64,000 nucleotides of DNA from Ditylenchus dipsaci (Eukaryota; Nematoda; Chromadorea; Rhabditida; Anguinidae), in the NCBI GenBank assembly GCA_004194705.1, contig SADC01000151.1, positions 1 through 64,000 of the forward strand, written 5' to 3'. The first letter of the stretch is position 1; the number at the start of each line of letters is the position of its first letter. A program made the translations under genes and the position numbers. Of this stretch, positions 1-9,999 are shown one piece after another. Under the pieces are notes generated by a model, which was given only the letters and a program-made list of their open reading frames with translations, was not told where the DNA came from and did no database searches.

Positions 1-3
1 AGC

Positions 4-86
4 CAAAATGGCCTGCCCCACGCGGGATCGAACCTGCGCACCATTTTACGCCAAAAAAAGCCCACTGCGCCACAAGGCCACTTTTC
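4..86 (-). repeat. tRNA-like SINE head
   Basis: On the minus strand this reads like a degenerate tRNA. It has an A-box-like TGGCGCAGTGG, a B-box GGTTCGATCCC and short complementary ends (TGGCCT / AGGCCA). The T-stem has a mismatch and the anticodon arm cannot be folded convincingly, so I read it as the head of a tRNA-derived SINE or a pseudo-tRNA. Related heads recur at 8.8-9.2, 9.4-9.7 and 56.0 kb. Confidence 0.55.
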
Positions 87-1224
87 AAATTTACACAGGT
101 CCCCCCTTTAAATACTTTTTAATTCAGATCTGCAGAGAGACGGCTAGGATACATTTGGCAAAAACGAAACTTGGCAAACATGGGTTTTGTCCAGAACGAA
201 ACTTGGCAAAACGAAATTTGGCAAACGAAACTTAGCAAACAAAACTTGGCAAAACGAAATTTTGGCAAAACGAAACTTAGAAAAACGAAAGTTGGCAAAA
301 AATTAGCTTGGTCCCCCCTGTTGTCCAAAAATGTCTGAAAATCGAAGTTTTTTCTCTTCTCTTAAAACGATCTATTTCCCTCTATACTATCTATATCTAT
401 ATACCTATACGTCCCTTGCGCTTTTTCAATGCAATTTAAGGGTGAAGTTTTTTTTAGATATCGATATGACTCTACAGAATCTAGCGACAGTGAGGAAGTC
501 TGCCAGACGTCGCACCAATCAATGTCTATGGCGTTTTACCAAAAGTATTGTGTTTTGCTCGCCTATTAGTAATGTTTCAGTAGGCTATATAGAGTAAAAC
601 GGAGAATTTGTAGTTGGATACGAATCTTTTTTACTTGGACGAATTTGTGGGTTTGAAGGATTAAACGAGACGTAGACAATAAGAAACGTAGGAAAAATCG
701 TCTCGCAACTTATTTGTATGGCATAAAATCTCCGAATGCGTCGAAATAGATTCGTTTGAGTAGGGTTGTCGGGTACCCGGAATTCCGGGTACCCGAACCG
801 AGGAACCGAACCGGAACCGAAATTTCGGGTACCCGAACCGAACCGATACCCGAAACCCGAAATTTTCGGGTACCCGAACCGAACCGATACCGAAACCCGA
901 AATTTTCGGGTACCCGAACCGAACCGATACCCGAAACCCGAACCTTTCGGGTACCCGAACCGAACCGGAACCGAAATTTTCGGGTACCCGAACCGATATC
1001 CGAAAAAATCGAATTTTCAGAAAAAGGCTTCCTGCATACACGCGGTCAACTATGAAGTCGGTTACCTCACTTTTCAACATTCTTACAAACGATATCTGGA
1101 AGGACAATACTTTTTTTGGCGCAAATGTTTCTTTTGCGTAATTAGATTGAAAATGTTCACCTTTTTCAAAAAGTTTTAACACCATAATGTAGCCCTGAGA
1201 TTATGGTTTCCAGTGTAGGGATTT

Positions 1225-1450
1225 TCGAATTTCTCGTCCTCGTCCTTGTACTTCGTATCAAAAATTTTCGGGACCGTACTTCGTACTCGTCCTTGTACCA
1301 ATTTTTTCAAATCGCTCGTACTCGTAGTACTTCTCTTTCTTTTCGCTCGAACTCGTCTTCGTCCTCGCAGTACGAGGCTAAAATTGACTCGTACTCGTCT
1401 TCGTCCTCATTTTTTCTCGTCCTTTGTGTTTTCACTCGTACTTCATACTT
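1225..1450. repeat. Degenerate CTCGTCCTCGTACTCGTACTT tract
   Basis: Imperfect short-period repeat of CTCGTC, CTCGTA and TACTT words between the two arrays of the nested element. The open frames across it are Ser/Arg/Leu low complexity and look non-coding. Confidence 0.6.
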
Positions 1451-1617
1451 AAAAGCCAAAAAGTAAGTTTTTAAAAAAAATTACACCTTTGCTTGAAGCT
1501 AGTATATCTTGTTGTTAAATTATAACAGAACACGATTTCTTCAAAGTAATTTAAAGATTTGACTTTTCATTAAAAAAAACTACAAAATAGGTACACTGCA
1601 ATTTTTCTCGCCGATTG

Positions 1618-1725
1618 TGAAGTGAGATCAGTGTTTTCAAAAATCACAGTCACACCTCACACTCACACCAGAAAATCACAGTGAACCTCCCAATCACACT
1701 AAAATCACACTCACACTTGATGTAA
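1618..1725. repeat. TCACACTCACA-rich tract
   Basis: Short degenerate repeat of AATCACA and CTCACAC words. No coding potential seen. Confidence 0.5.
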
Positions 1726-2903
1726 GGGTAAATCGATTATTAATACGGCCCAGGCTGACACAAGCAAACAAATTCTTGTAAATCTTTGATCCCACTGTTT
1801 GAAATCGTGTCTCCGACTTTCGGATACCCGAACCGATACCCGAAACCCGAAATTTTCGGGTACCCGGACCGAACCGATACCCGAAACCCGAAATTTTCGG
1901 GTACCCGGACCGAACCGATACCCGAAACCCGAAATTTTCGGGTATCCGGACCGAACCGATACCCGAAACCCGAAATTTTCGGGTACCCGGACCGAACCGA
2001 TACCCGAAACCCGGAAAAAACCGGGTTTCGGTTCCAATTACCCGAAAACGGGTACCCGAACCGACAACCCTAGTTTTGAGAGAAGAGAAAAAACTTCGAT
2101 TTTCAGACATTTTTGGACAACAGGGGGGACCAAGCTAATTTTTTGCCAACTTTCGTTTTGCTAAGTTTCGTTTTGCCAAATTTCGTTTTGCCAAGTTTCG
2201 TTTTGCCAAGTTTCGTTTTGCTAAGTTTCGTTTTGCTAAGTTTCGTTTTGACAAGTTTCGTTTTGCCAACTTTCGTTTTGCAAGTTTCGTTTCGCCAAGT
2301 TTCGTTTTTGCCAAGTTTCGTTTTGCCGACTTTCGTTTTTGCCAAGTTTCGTTTTTGCCAAATGTATCCTAGCCAGAGAGACCATGCGCCCTTATGTGTT
2401 TGACCTGGAGAAACAGGAGCACTGGAAAAATTGTGCTGAAAGCATCTACGGAGGTCCTATAGACAAACAGCTTTCCACCTATAACTACTTTATCAAGTTT
2501 GTAATCGAGCACGGCACATATCCATCCAACAAACACACCTTCACCAAATACCTGTCTGCCAAACAAGCTAATCGAAAAGAATATCCTATCTTCACATTGC
2601 CTAGACAAATTTGCCAGTTTTTGGACGATGTGTTTCAAGATTATGAGCAAGTGCTTGGTCAAAGCAAGTGCTTTGCAAGCGAATTTAAAAGTATAGTACT
2701 CTACAGCAGATCTGAAAAATATCGTATTGAACTGGAAAAATCTGAATTTTGTGCTCAATGAAGAGATAAAATGATTTACGTGATCTAAAATTTTTTTATG
2801 AAAACCATCTTTCCATACCTAGTTAAACGTTCGGCCCAAAAATATGCCTTGGTTCTCCCTATTAATTTGTGTTGACAATTGTTTTGGTCCTCCTACATTA
2901 TTT

Positions 2904-3848
2904 GGTTATGGGTAAAAATCCCCGTAAAAATCCCCCCAGCAAAAATCCCCCCAACAAAAATCCCCCAGTAAAAATCCCCCAGCAAAAATCCCCCACAAAA
3001 CCCCCCAGAATAAAAATTGAAGTAAGGCAAATGTATCTAAGCAAATGTATTTCAAAACCACGGTATTCTAACTAAAATCATGTCATGAACACTATTTTAT
3101 AGTTAAAGACGTCCCAGTGCCGATGTAAACCGGAGTACCGAAGCATGAAACGAGGTAATGACTTTATTGCCTGGAGGGTGTAGTATAGTCATTCGTTTTA
3201 CTCACAATACTTTAAGTATAAAAATAACTCGCAATGCCTAAAAGACCTTAACTCCTATGTGGATATCCTAACCAACTAGGTAAAGCCACCTGGATACCTG
3301 ATAACTGGATATTACTAGGTGAGTATCACTGCCGAGGTAGTACTACCCAAGTTCCACCACCTAAGTTCTACCATTTCAGTACAACTATTAAGATGCCTAC
3401 TACCAATTCTTGGGAAGTTGAATTATAGGTTGTTGCTATGCTAAAGTAACCGAAATAGGAATTTTGAAGCTGTTTGGTTAGAAAAATTGGTGTTTGCTGG
3501 CAGCATCGGTTGAGATGCTTACATGGTAGCCTCAGGTACCCTCAGGTAGTTAAGGTATTTTTCTAGCTCGATGCGGGGATTCCGAATAGCAAAACCGATA
3601 TTTTGGTATTATCAAACCGTGTTTAGGGTCCCAATTTTGATTAAGACATTGATAATATTGACAATAATTTGCTTATTTTAAGTCCGAGTCCGTGAATAAA
3701 TGTCCATTTAATTTCAATTTCTATTCTGGGGGGATTTGTGCTGGGGGGATTTTTGTGGGGGGATTTTTGCTGGGGGATTTTTGCTGGGGGGATTTTGTTG
3801 GGGGGATTTTTGCTGGGGGATTTTTGCGGGGGATTTTTACCCATAACC
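2904..3848. mobile_element. Array-ended DNA transposon (AAAATCCCCC family)
   Basis: The ends are GGTTATGGGTAAAAATCCCC and its complement. Each arm is an array of AAAAATCCCCCAGC-type units (2910-3015 and 3722-3840). Both flanks carry ATTATTT (897-903 of this kilobase block, i.e. 2897-2903, and 3849-3855), a 7-bp perfect match that may be a worn 8-bp duplication. The middle (3020-3720) has no recognisable protein. Confidence 0.75.
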
Positions 3849-3987
3849 ATTATTTTTGTAAAATTTATTAATTTTCAAAGCAAGCTTTATTTTGCTTAAC
3901 TTTTTTTCTTTTTGATTTTAATCCAAATACTTCTTTTTATTGCCAAGAGTGATAAGAAAAATGAACTACGTTTGGCTCCCCCTATGG

Positions 3988-4215
3988 GTTTTAAGGGCAT
4001 GCCCATGCTAATAAGAGGTGGTGCCGGAATTCAAAATTTTTTCAATCATTGAACTTGTTTACGGATTTTTCAACTTGGTTTCTAACAAAACAAGGCCTAG
4101 AATTTAATTTTAGGTATGGTTTCGTTAGAAACCAATTTGAAAATTAATACAAAAGTTCAATGATTAGAAAAGATTTTGAATTCCGCGCATCACCTCTTAT
4201 TAGCGTGGGCATCTA
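3988..4215. mobile_element. Palindromic MITE (AATTCAAAA...CATTGAACTT family)
   Basis: Long inverted repeat. The left arm has TTCAATCATTGAACTTG and CTTGGTTTCTAACAAAACAA; the right arm carries the complements. Outer ends are GGGCATGCCCATGCTAATAA and its complement. The same core occurs at 13.15-14.16, 19.12-19.49 and 53.39-53.61 kb. Confidence 0.7.
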
Positions 4216-4234
4216 AGAAGTGAGGTATGATTTA

Positions 4235-4385
4235 ATGGGCAGGAGTAGTGTGCGCCAAACCACTTTGCGACAATTCATTTTGGGCCAAAATTATTCGCTA
4301 TATTCGGTAAATATTTGCCGAATATAGCGAATAATTTTGGCCCAAATTGAATTGTCGCAAAGTGATTTGGCGCACACTACTCCTG
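4235..4385. repeat. Near-perfect 150-bp palindrome
   Basis: The arms start GGCAGGAGTAGTGTGCGCCA and meet at about 4310 around ATATTTGCCGAATATAGC. Only a few mismatches are visible between arms of about 70 bp. Probably a hairpin MITE. No target duplication identified. Confidence 0.75.
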
Positions 4386-4639
4386 CCAGATTCAATGTCG
4401 TTGTAAATATGTAAAATACTGAATGGCGATCACAAAAGACTGATCTGAACACAGACCCTTTTAAACAATGGTGGGGGAGGTTTCTCGCCTTGGTCCTCCT
4501 GTTGTTTTCGTTGCGTTTATGAGTTTTTTTAGTTAAAATCTATTGCAAAAAATTAAGCATAGAAAAACAGTCCAATTAGAGTAATCAATCAATCAATCTT
4601 TAAGTGGAAACAATATAGTATACTGTTAAATATACATGA

Positions 4640-4870
4640 TTAAAGGGGCATGCCGGGCGTTACACGGAGAAAAGGCGGGGCGACCACTAGTTTTTTTTCT
4701 CGTAAGATTTTTTCATGCGCTCTCACCTAGAATTTTAGACTCTATATACATTTTATGATCAAGTGTACTTCTCGGAATCATGTCTAAGGTAAGTGAGTGT
4801 GCGCATCTCTAACTCTCAAGCCCCCTGCGTCCCCTTCGGAAGCGCAGGAGGCTTGGGGCTTAGAGTTTTA
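4640..4870. mobile_element. TTAA-type MITE end fused to a foldback-repeat fragment
   Basis: TTAA at 4640-4643 is followed by AGGGGCATGCC and AAAAGGCGGGG, as in the complete copy at 43,683-43,903. It then runs into a piece of another repeat (ATGTCTAAGGT, AGCCCCCTGCG, at about 4735-4865) that also occurs at 32.7, 43.2, 49.6 and 53.1 kb. Chimeric or nested. Confidence 0.55.
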
Positions 4871-5664
4871 AATTGCTTTTCTGGACCTTTTATGGCGAAA
4901 TTATTGCTTAAAAATAGGTTTTGACCACTCCCAAAATCTTGATTTGGGGGGGGGTGTTATTACCGAGTAGCGTCTAATTCTCTCTTCCTATAGGAGTCAA
5001 CCGTACGATAAAAGATTATCAGACCATTGCATCAGTCAGTCGGTTGCATTGCACCGATTTCATAGATACAGTTAATTTATTCAGTTCATAACTTCGGACT
5101 AGGTTTTTTGGCTACAAAAAGTCGATTTGCAGAAAAAACCTTTTGCAGCAAAAATATGCTTTGTACCATAACTTCATGTCTTTTCATCCAGCTTTGTCAA
5201 ATTGCTCAATCTGGTATGAAGCTGAACCTCACGAAAGTTGAGAAGACAAATCGCATGAAAATGTTTAGTTAGCCCATAACTCTCTTATAGGGTGTTTCAA
5301 GAAATTTGATAAATTTTGGAAAGCCATAATTCTTTTCTAAAAGCTTTTTTAAAAATCTGTAAACGCAGATCGTCTCAGCTCGTTCTAACAATTTTTTGGT
5401 ATATAATGTTAAAATTAAAATTGGCGCCAATCCCCTGGCGATGCCAAGCGAAAATCGCGTTTTCGACATGATTTTTTCCAAAAAAATTTTAGATCGAGCC
5501 TAGACGATATGCTTTCACAGAATTTTCAGAAACGACTTACAAAAAGTTATGGCCTCCAACTGGTATCCAATTTCTTGAAGCACCCTGTATTGACAACGCG
5601 AACGTAACACAAGTGGTAGATTTTATCGCTCAGTGAACAATTATAACGGGTGTCACACAATGAT
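4871..5664. other. Intergenic, nothing recognised
   Basis: AT-rich sequence downstream of the UPF0462 gene. No coding segment or clear repeat boundary seen. Confidence 0.5.
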
Positions 5665-6716
5665 TCAGGACTCTTTCTCGGCCTTCTTGACACATTCCCA
5701 CATGTCTCCATACTTCATATCGTTGAATGCCTGGCGGTTATATCCCTCCGGTATGAGTCGTCGAGTGTCGATGCGTCCAAAGAACTGCAGTTTGTGAAAA
5801 TCGGGTTCCTAAAAATGGACAAAACTTCTGAATACACTAGTAACAAGAAATTCCTGCCTTGAAAGTTCCATCCGTAACAGCATATAGCGCTTCATAGTGC
5901 CTTTCTACCCCAGATCCATGTATAGCATAGGCGTTGAATTTAGTCACATCTAAACAATCAGTTTTAGTGTCAAGCGTTTCTCTAAAATAAAACTTACTTC
6001 CTGGCATGTATGCAAGAGGAATTTCAAAGTTGCAAATCCACTCTGCCCCTTGATGAACGTTTTGAACTTCCAACTCAGTCTCTTCGCCCTTGTTGAAGCA
6101 TTCTCGATAAGCGCTGTGCAGAAGTACTAACCAATGTCCGTGAGGTCCAACATAAAAACTTTGAGTGTACTCAATAGTTCTGCAATGGTCTTATAGATTT
6201 AATTAGTACCTCTACTTCCAAGTAATGTCCTTTCTCGTTGGCAAAAAATAGTTCGACAACTTCATAATTCCATAGCTAAAACAATTGCTGGGAATTAAAT
6301 TTCGTTAAATTACAACAAGAAACAACATACCCCTGGAGTGGGTCCTGCATACTCTGAAAGAATATATGTATTGGTAAAAGACGTCCAAAACAGAGTAGGT
6401 GCACTTTACCATTCGGAGGATCCGGATCATCAAAAAGAGGCCCTCTAATCTCAACTCTAATCACACGCTTGTGAGGCTTTCCTGGTTGTCTTTCGAAGTG
6501 CCATCGCATACTGATCTTAAACGGCTCATGAGGCACTACTTTGCCATCCCAGCTGTGTTTGATCTCAAATTCATAGCCTTTTTGAATGTGCTAAATAACA
6601 ATTATTAATTAATTCTGACGACAACAATGGAAGATAATATTATACGGAGTCTGCTTTGTGTCCAATTCGTTGATGGTTCCTGAGCCACGAGGGAAGAGTT
6701 CTGCGAAGGTAGTCAT
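5665..6716 (-). CDS. UPF0462 family protein (C4orf33 homologue)
   Basis: Six exons fit the family end to end. Exon 1 is 6646-6716 (ATG at 6714-6716), then 6410-6590, 6331-6353, 6210-6275, 5858-6179 and 5665-5808 (TGA at 5665-5667). Diagnostic strings are EIKHSWDGKVVPHEPF, GPLFDDPDPP, LWNYEVVELFFANEKGHYLE, GPHGHWLVLL, TKFNAYAIHGSG and RHYEALYAV, ending near EPDFHKLQFF and a Trp. These track the human C4orf33 order as I remember it. The function of the family is unknown; it is a small predicted soluble protein. Exon 1 adds about 24 residues upstream of the usual family start. The exon 5 donor appears to be GC rather than GT (AAG|GCAGG), or a base is missing there. The phase at the 6331-6353 junction is also off by one. 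Confidence 0.9.
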
Positions 6717-7399
6717 TTTGGAAATGTAACTTGCTCCTAAAGTGGAGTAATATGGTCAGTTTCGGAAACTTCGCGATGGAATTATTGGCAATCAACGCGA
6801 AGCAGTAACGAGGAATAATAGCGCAATAAATGTTATTCAAATTAAAGTTCACAAAAGCAAAACGCCATGATTGTTTTCAAAAAGGCAAAACATTTTTTTG
6901 TCACAGAATCTGTGACAAAAAAAAATAGTGATAGTGATCTCTGAATTTGAAAGTGAATCGTCAAGGACAGTCAATATCAGTAAGATAGCAGCAAACATGC
7001 GCCGCAAAAAGGTTTTTTTTCTCACTTTTTGTAATGCCCAAAATGGATGCTAAGATTCTCATTTAGATTCTCTTCGATCGAAATTGTCAGTCAACTTCGC
7101 CATGGCTTCGCAGCAAAGAATTTGGCTATCGCTTTGATCTGCTCGTGAACAATCAAATGAGTACGTAACTGGTAGTATGCAATGTTATAGGCTGTCGCAA
7201 GATATTCAACAAAGATGGTGTCAGTTCCCTAAGGTAATATTTGGTATAACTGCCCGTTTTCTGACTGCGGAATGGTTTGTTACCTTGTCCTATTTCCGTC
7301 TCTGATTACATGTGATTACTTTAGGGCAAAGGTTGACTTCGTGATCCTCTTCTCACCAATTCCTTGCGAAATGTAGAAAAAAAAGCGTCAATGTCAAGA

Positions 7400-8069
7400 C
7401 TCTAGTGGAAGATGAGATAAACATCCTGGGAATACATGAAGAAAATTGGAAGAAACTCTTCGTAACGACCGACGAGGGAAGTAGTGTTGCCTTGGTGGAA
7501 AGAATCATTAGCCATGCTTACCTCACGTCGGTGCAACGCTTGCTAAAAGGACAACTCGACTGTACAAGGATTATCAGCTCTCGGATGATTTAAAGAACAT
7601 GTGCCAAAGGATTTAATCTCAGCTTCAGTTAATGGAAAACTTGTCGGAAAACTGAGGTATTCTTATTCCTTCCTTTTCCTCCAAATAACAATTATGCTTT
7701 TCAGGAAATCTGACCAAATAGTTCTTGCGTCAGGAAAAGCACTCAAAGCCCCAGTCGAAACTAGATGGATGTCATACTACTGATATTCTGGAAAAAGCAT
7801 GAACAGGTCAGCAAATTATTTTTTCCATTTATTAGCTGTAGGCTACACCTGATGAACATACAGCCTGTAGCTAATTTTTCAGGATTTCCCGTTTTTGGCT
7901 CCACTTGCTTGTCTAGTTCTCGCAGTTCAAGCTTTCAAGTTCTCCTAGTGAGCAGGCATTCAAAGAGCTGAGATGTGTGCTGGTTGACTTCACAAGAAAC
8001 AGGATGAGTCCCGAAAGAATAGCTTCCTTAGTGCACTTGAGAACCTTCTTCATGAAAGACTTTGGTTAA
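7400..8069 (+). pseudogene. Decayed hAT-family transposase
   Basis: Fragments in several frames keep the hAT order: a segment with TTDEGSS, then APVETRWMSYY (the usual ETRWNSYY motif), and finally a C-terminal dimerisation block, SEQAFKELRCVLVDFTRNRM followed by SPERIASLVHLRTFFMKD, at about 7945-8065. Frameshifts and stops break it, and no intact frame exceeds about 70 codons. The inverted ends were not found. It is a possible fossil source for the non-autonomous hAT elements elsewhere in the window. Confidence 0.75.
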
Positions 8070-8519
8070 CTGTTATGGTGTCAGTATGTTTCCGTGGTAA
8101 TAAAGTTAGAATGCTATACTGTTTGTTCTGAGAACAAAATAACTACGTCCTTCTCACTGGTATAACCAGTAGATCAGATGTTCGAAGTCTGTTACGTATC
8201 TCATAGAGTCTGAAAAATTGAGAAAAGTGCTCTTAAAGATCCGTCGTGTGCAGCTAATTAGTATTTTGTCGTGATTGCGGTGATCAAAAATTGTGTAAAT
8301 ACGTCTGAAGTTCAGATTTTTTAGCATCACATTTCACATACTCAACTCTTGATTCAGCCCAATTCTGAATGAGATTTTTCTCTTCTAAATTAGTAATAAT
8401 TGGCTCTATGTTGCTGTAAAAAAATAAAAGAGTGTTCACAGAGGTCCATGATTTACATGGACATCTACAGCCAGTAGGTATGTTCGGGCTACAACCTGTC
8501 ACAATAATTTCGGAGTTTT

Positions 8520-8642
8520 ACAAAAAAGCGGGCACATTTTCACAAAACGCGGGCACATTTTCACAAAAAGCGGGCACTTTTTCGCCTTTTTGACTAGAAC
8601 GAAAAAACGCGGGCGCTTTTTCGCATAACGCAGACACTTTTT
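8520..8642. repeat. GCGGGCACATTTTCAC array
   Basis: About six imperfect units of roughly 20 bp (ACAAAA.GCGGGCAC.TTTT). It resembles one arm of an array-ended element, but no inverted partner was found. Confidence 0.6.
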
Positions 8643-8659
8643 CTGCGCTTATACAGCAT

Positions 8660-9290
8660 GTGTATGAGCTATTACTGTATAACCTCTATTGTTCAGGCAT
8701 GCCGGATTATTTTTCAATCCTCTCAAAATCAGAAAATTTTTGGGTCGATCTCGAGATTTTTGGGTGTTGACTGAAATTTTGAAGAACCGGAATTAATGGG
8801 GGGGGGGAGAAAGCCATTTAGGTTTGAAAAAGTGGCTTCCATAGCGCAGTGCGTGAGCGTTCGCGTTTTTCGGCCCAAAATGGTGTTTTTTCGGTGTTGC
8901 AGGTTCAAACCCACGTAGGGGCACTCTATTTTTTTTGGCTTTTTTGGGCAGTTTAGAGGTAATTTGGGTCGCTGATCCCGATTCTGGCGTCAAAAAAGTC
9001 TAATTACCTCTAAACTGCCCAAAAAAGCCAAAAAAAATAGTGTGCCCCTACGTGGGTTTAAACCTGCAACACCAAAAAACACCATTTTGGGCCAAAAAAC
9101 GCGAGCACTTACGCACTGCGCCATGGAAGCCACTTTTTCAAACATAAATGGCTTCCCCCCCTTTAAGGGAGTAATAAAATGCAATAAAAAAATCTGCAAA
9201 ATGTTTGCTCTGAGCTGAGATATAAGTGCTCAAAGTCGAGGGGACCGGATTATCAGAGGGCGTCGGATTAATAGAGGTTTTAAGGTATGT
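8660..9290. mobile_element. ACCTCTATT-ended element carrying a SINE pair
   Basis: The left part (ATAACCTCTATTG, then a GGATTATTTTTCAATCC stretch) and the right part (GGATTAATAGAGGTTTT) resemble the TACCGTATATTCTC family seen at 10.42, 46.17 and 63.15 kb. The inverted pair of tRNA-like heads at 8824-9152 sits inside. Confidence 0.5.
8824..9152. repeat. Inverted pair of tRNA-derived SINE heads
   Basis: The left copy on + has A-box-like TAGCGCAGTGCGTGAGCG and B-box GGTTCAAACCC (8908-8918). The right copy is its complement (B-box near 9055-9065). The arms meet near 8960-9005 (GGCAGTTTAGAGGTAATT and complement). The pair could fold into one long hairpin. Confidence 0.7.
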
Positions 9291-9420
9291 GCGTTTTAAA
9301 CAAAATCAAAAATTTATTCAAGACTTTAAACAAAAATCAAACTATTTTATATAAATTTTTATTAAGTTTATACATTTTTGCGTCTTAAAGTAGGGGAAAA
9401 TCCACTTAGGTCAATAAATT

Positions 9421-9715
9421 CCGGCCTCGGTGGCGCAGTGGATAAGCCTTTGTGTTTCATGGGCCAAAATGGTGTGCATGTTTGGCTCCGCATGCGTGCA
9501 CTTTAGTGATTTTGACTTGTTTGACCAAATTGTAGGGGTAATTGGGGTTGCTGATTATGAATCTGGCGCTAACAAAATTCGAATTACCCCACTTACCCCT
9601 ACATATCGGTCAAACAAGCAAAAAGAACTAGCGTGGCAACACTGGAGGTCGAACCTACACACCATTTTGGGTCATAAACACAAACGCTTATCCACTTTTT
9701 CAACCTATGTCGCTT
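9421..9715. repeat. Second inverted pair of tRNA-derived SINE heads
   Basis: The left head is CCTCGGTGGCGCAGTGGATA. The right head on minus is AGTGGATAAGCGTTTGTG with B-box GGTTCGACCTCC. The arms share ATTTTGTAGGGGTAATTGGG-like inner sequence. Same architecture as 8824-9152 but a different head. Confidence 0.65.
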
Positions 9716-9999
9716 TTCCCCTCCCTTAATATAATCAAACATATTGCGCCATAGAGAAGAACATGTTTACAAGCAATTTTCGATCATGAAATAAGAAACA
9801 ACGAAAAAATTAAATAGTTTAACATCGATAAAAAAACAAATACCCGAGCAAAGAAGTAAAACGGAGAGAAAAAAGAGGTGAAAATATTCAAGACACTATT
9901 ACATTTGTTCACTATTCGTTTCGTTAATTTTTTTTAATTACAAGATCGAGGCAATTTAAAGTTTCGGCACTTGAAGATCAAAGTTTCTGATTCATTTGC

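Larger units (their letters stand above)
761..2072. mobile_element. hAT-type element nested in the array element
   Basis: The ends are TAGGGTTGTCGGGTACCCG on the left and its approximate complement CGGGTACCCGAACCGACAACCCTA on the right, split here as CGGGTACCCGAACCGAC plus AACCCTA. The flanks CGTTTGAG (753-760) and GTTTTGAG (2073-2080) are an imperfect 8-bp duplication. hAT elements typically have TAGGG/CAGGG ends and 8-bp duplications. Inside are two same-orientation arrays of a unit of about 36 bp containing the palindrome CGGGTACCCG (about 765-1010 and 1815-2070). Between them lie the two low-complexity tracts listed below. The host sequence on either side matches the complementary arm of the outer element, which supports insertion after that element. 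Confidence 0.65.
142..2374. mobile_element. DNA transposon with tandem-array inverted ends, in an exon
   Basis: The left end starts GGCTAGGATACATTTGGC and the right end finishes with its complement. Inward, each arm is an array of about 18-bp units of the type CTTGGCAAAACGAAA (left, to about 330) and its complement (right, from about 2135), followed by a shared inner block with TGTCTGAAAATCGAAG. The element is flanked by the perfect 8-bp direct repeat AGAGAGAC (134-141 and 2375-2382). It has no transposase. Its inner right arm is interrupted by a second element at 761-2072. Another copy of the outer end (GGCTAGGATACATTTGGC) lies alone at 54,139. Confidence 0.85.
128..2761 (+). pseudogene. Terminal exon of an unrecognised gene, split by a transposon
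   Basis: A 3' splice site (TTTTAATTCAG) ends at 127. The coding sequence runs 128-141, is interrupted by the element at 142-2374 and its 8-bp target duplication, and resumes at 2383 to a TGA at 2759-2761. With the insert removed, ATC TGC AGA GAG ACC ATG reads straight into an open frame of about 130 codons. That frame is rich in aromatic and charged residues (motifs YNYFIKFVIEHGTYPSNKHT and FLDDVFQDYEQVLGQ). I do not recognise the family and see no signal peptide or membrane segment. Upstream exons lie outside the window. As sequenced the exon is broken, so this allele may be dead, or the insertion may be handled by alternative splicing. The insert's right end supplies a possible acceptor (TATCCTAG), but using it would change the frame. 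Confidence 0.6.

Noticed and set aside
661..2164. Open frames rich in RVPEPNRY and GYPNRTDT peptides on both strands
   Set aside because: Translations of the CGGGTACCCG arrays; no independent coding signal.
8824..8920. Possible functional tRNA gene
   Set aside because: A- and B-boxes are present but the acceptor and anticodon stems do not fold, and copies form inverted repeat pairs.
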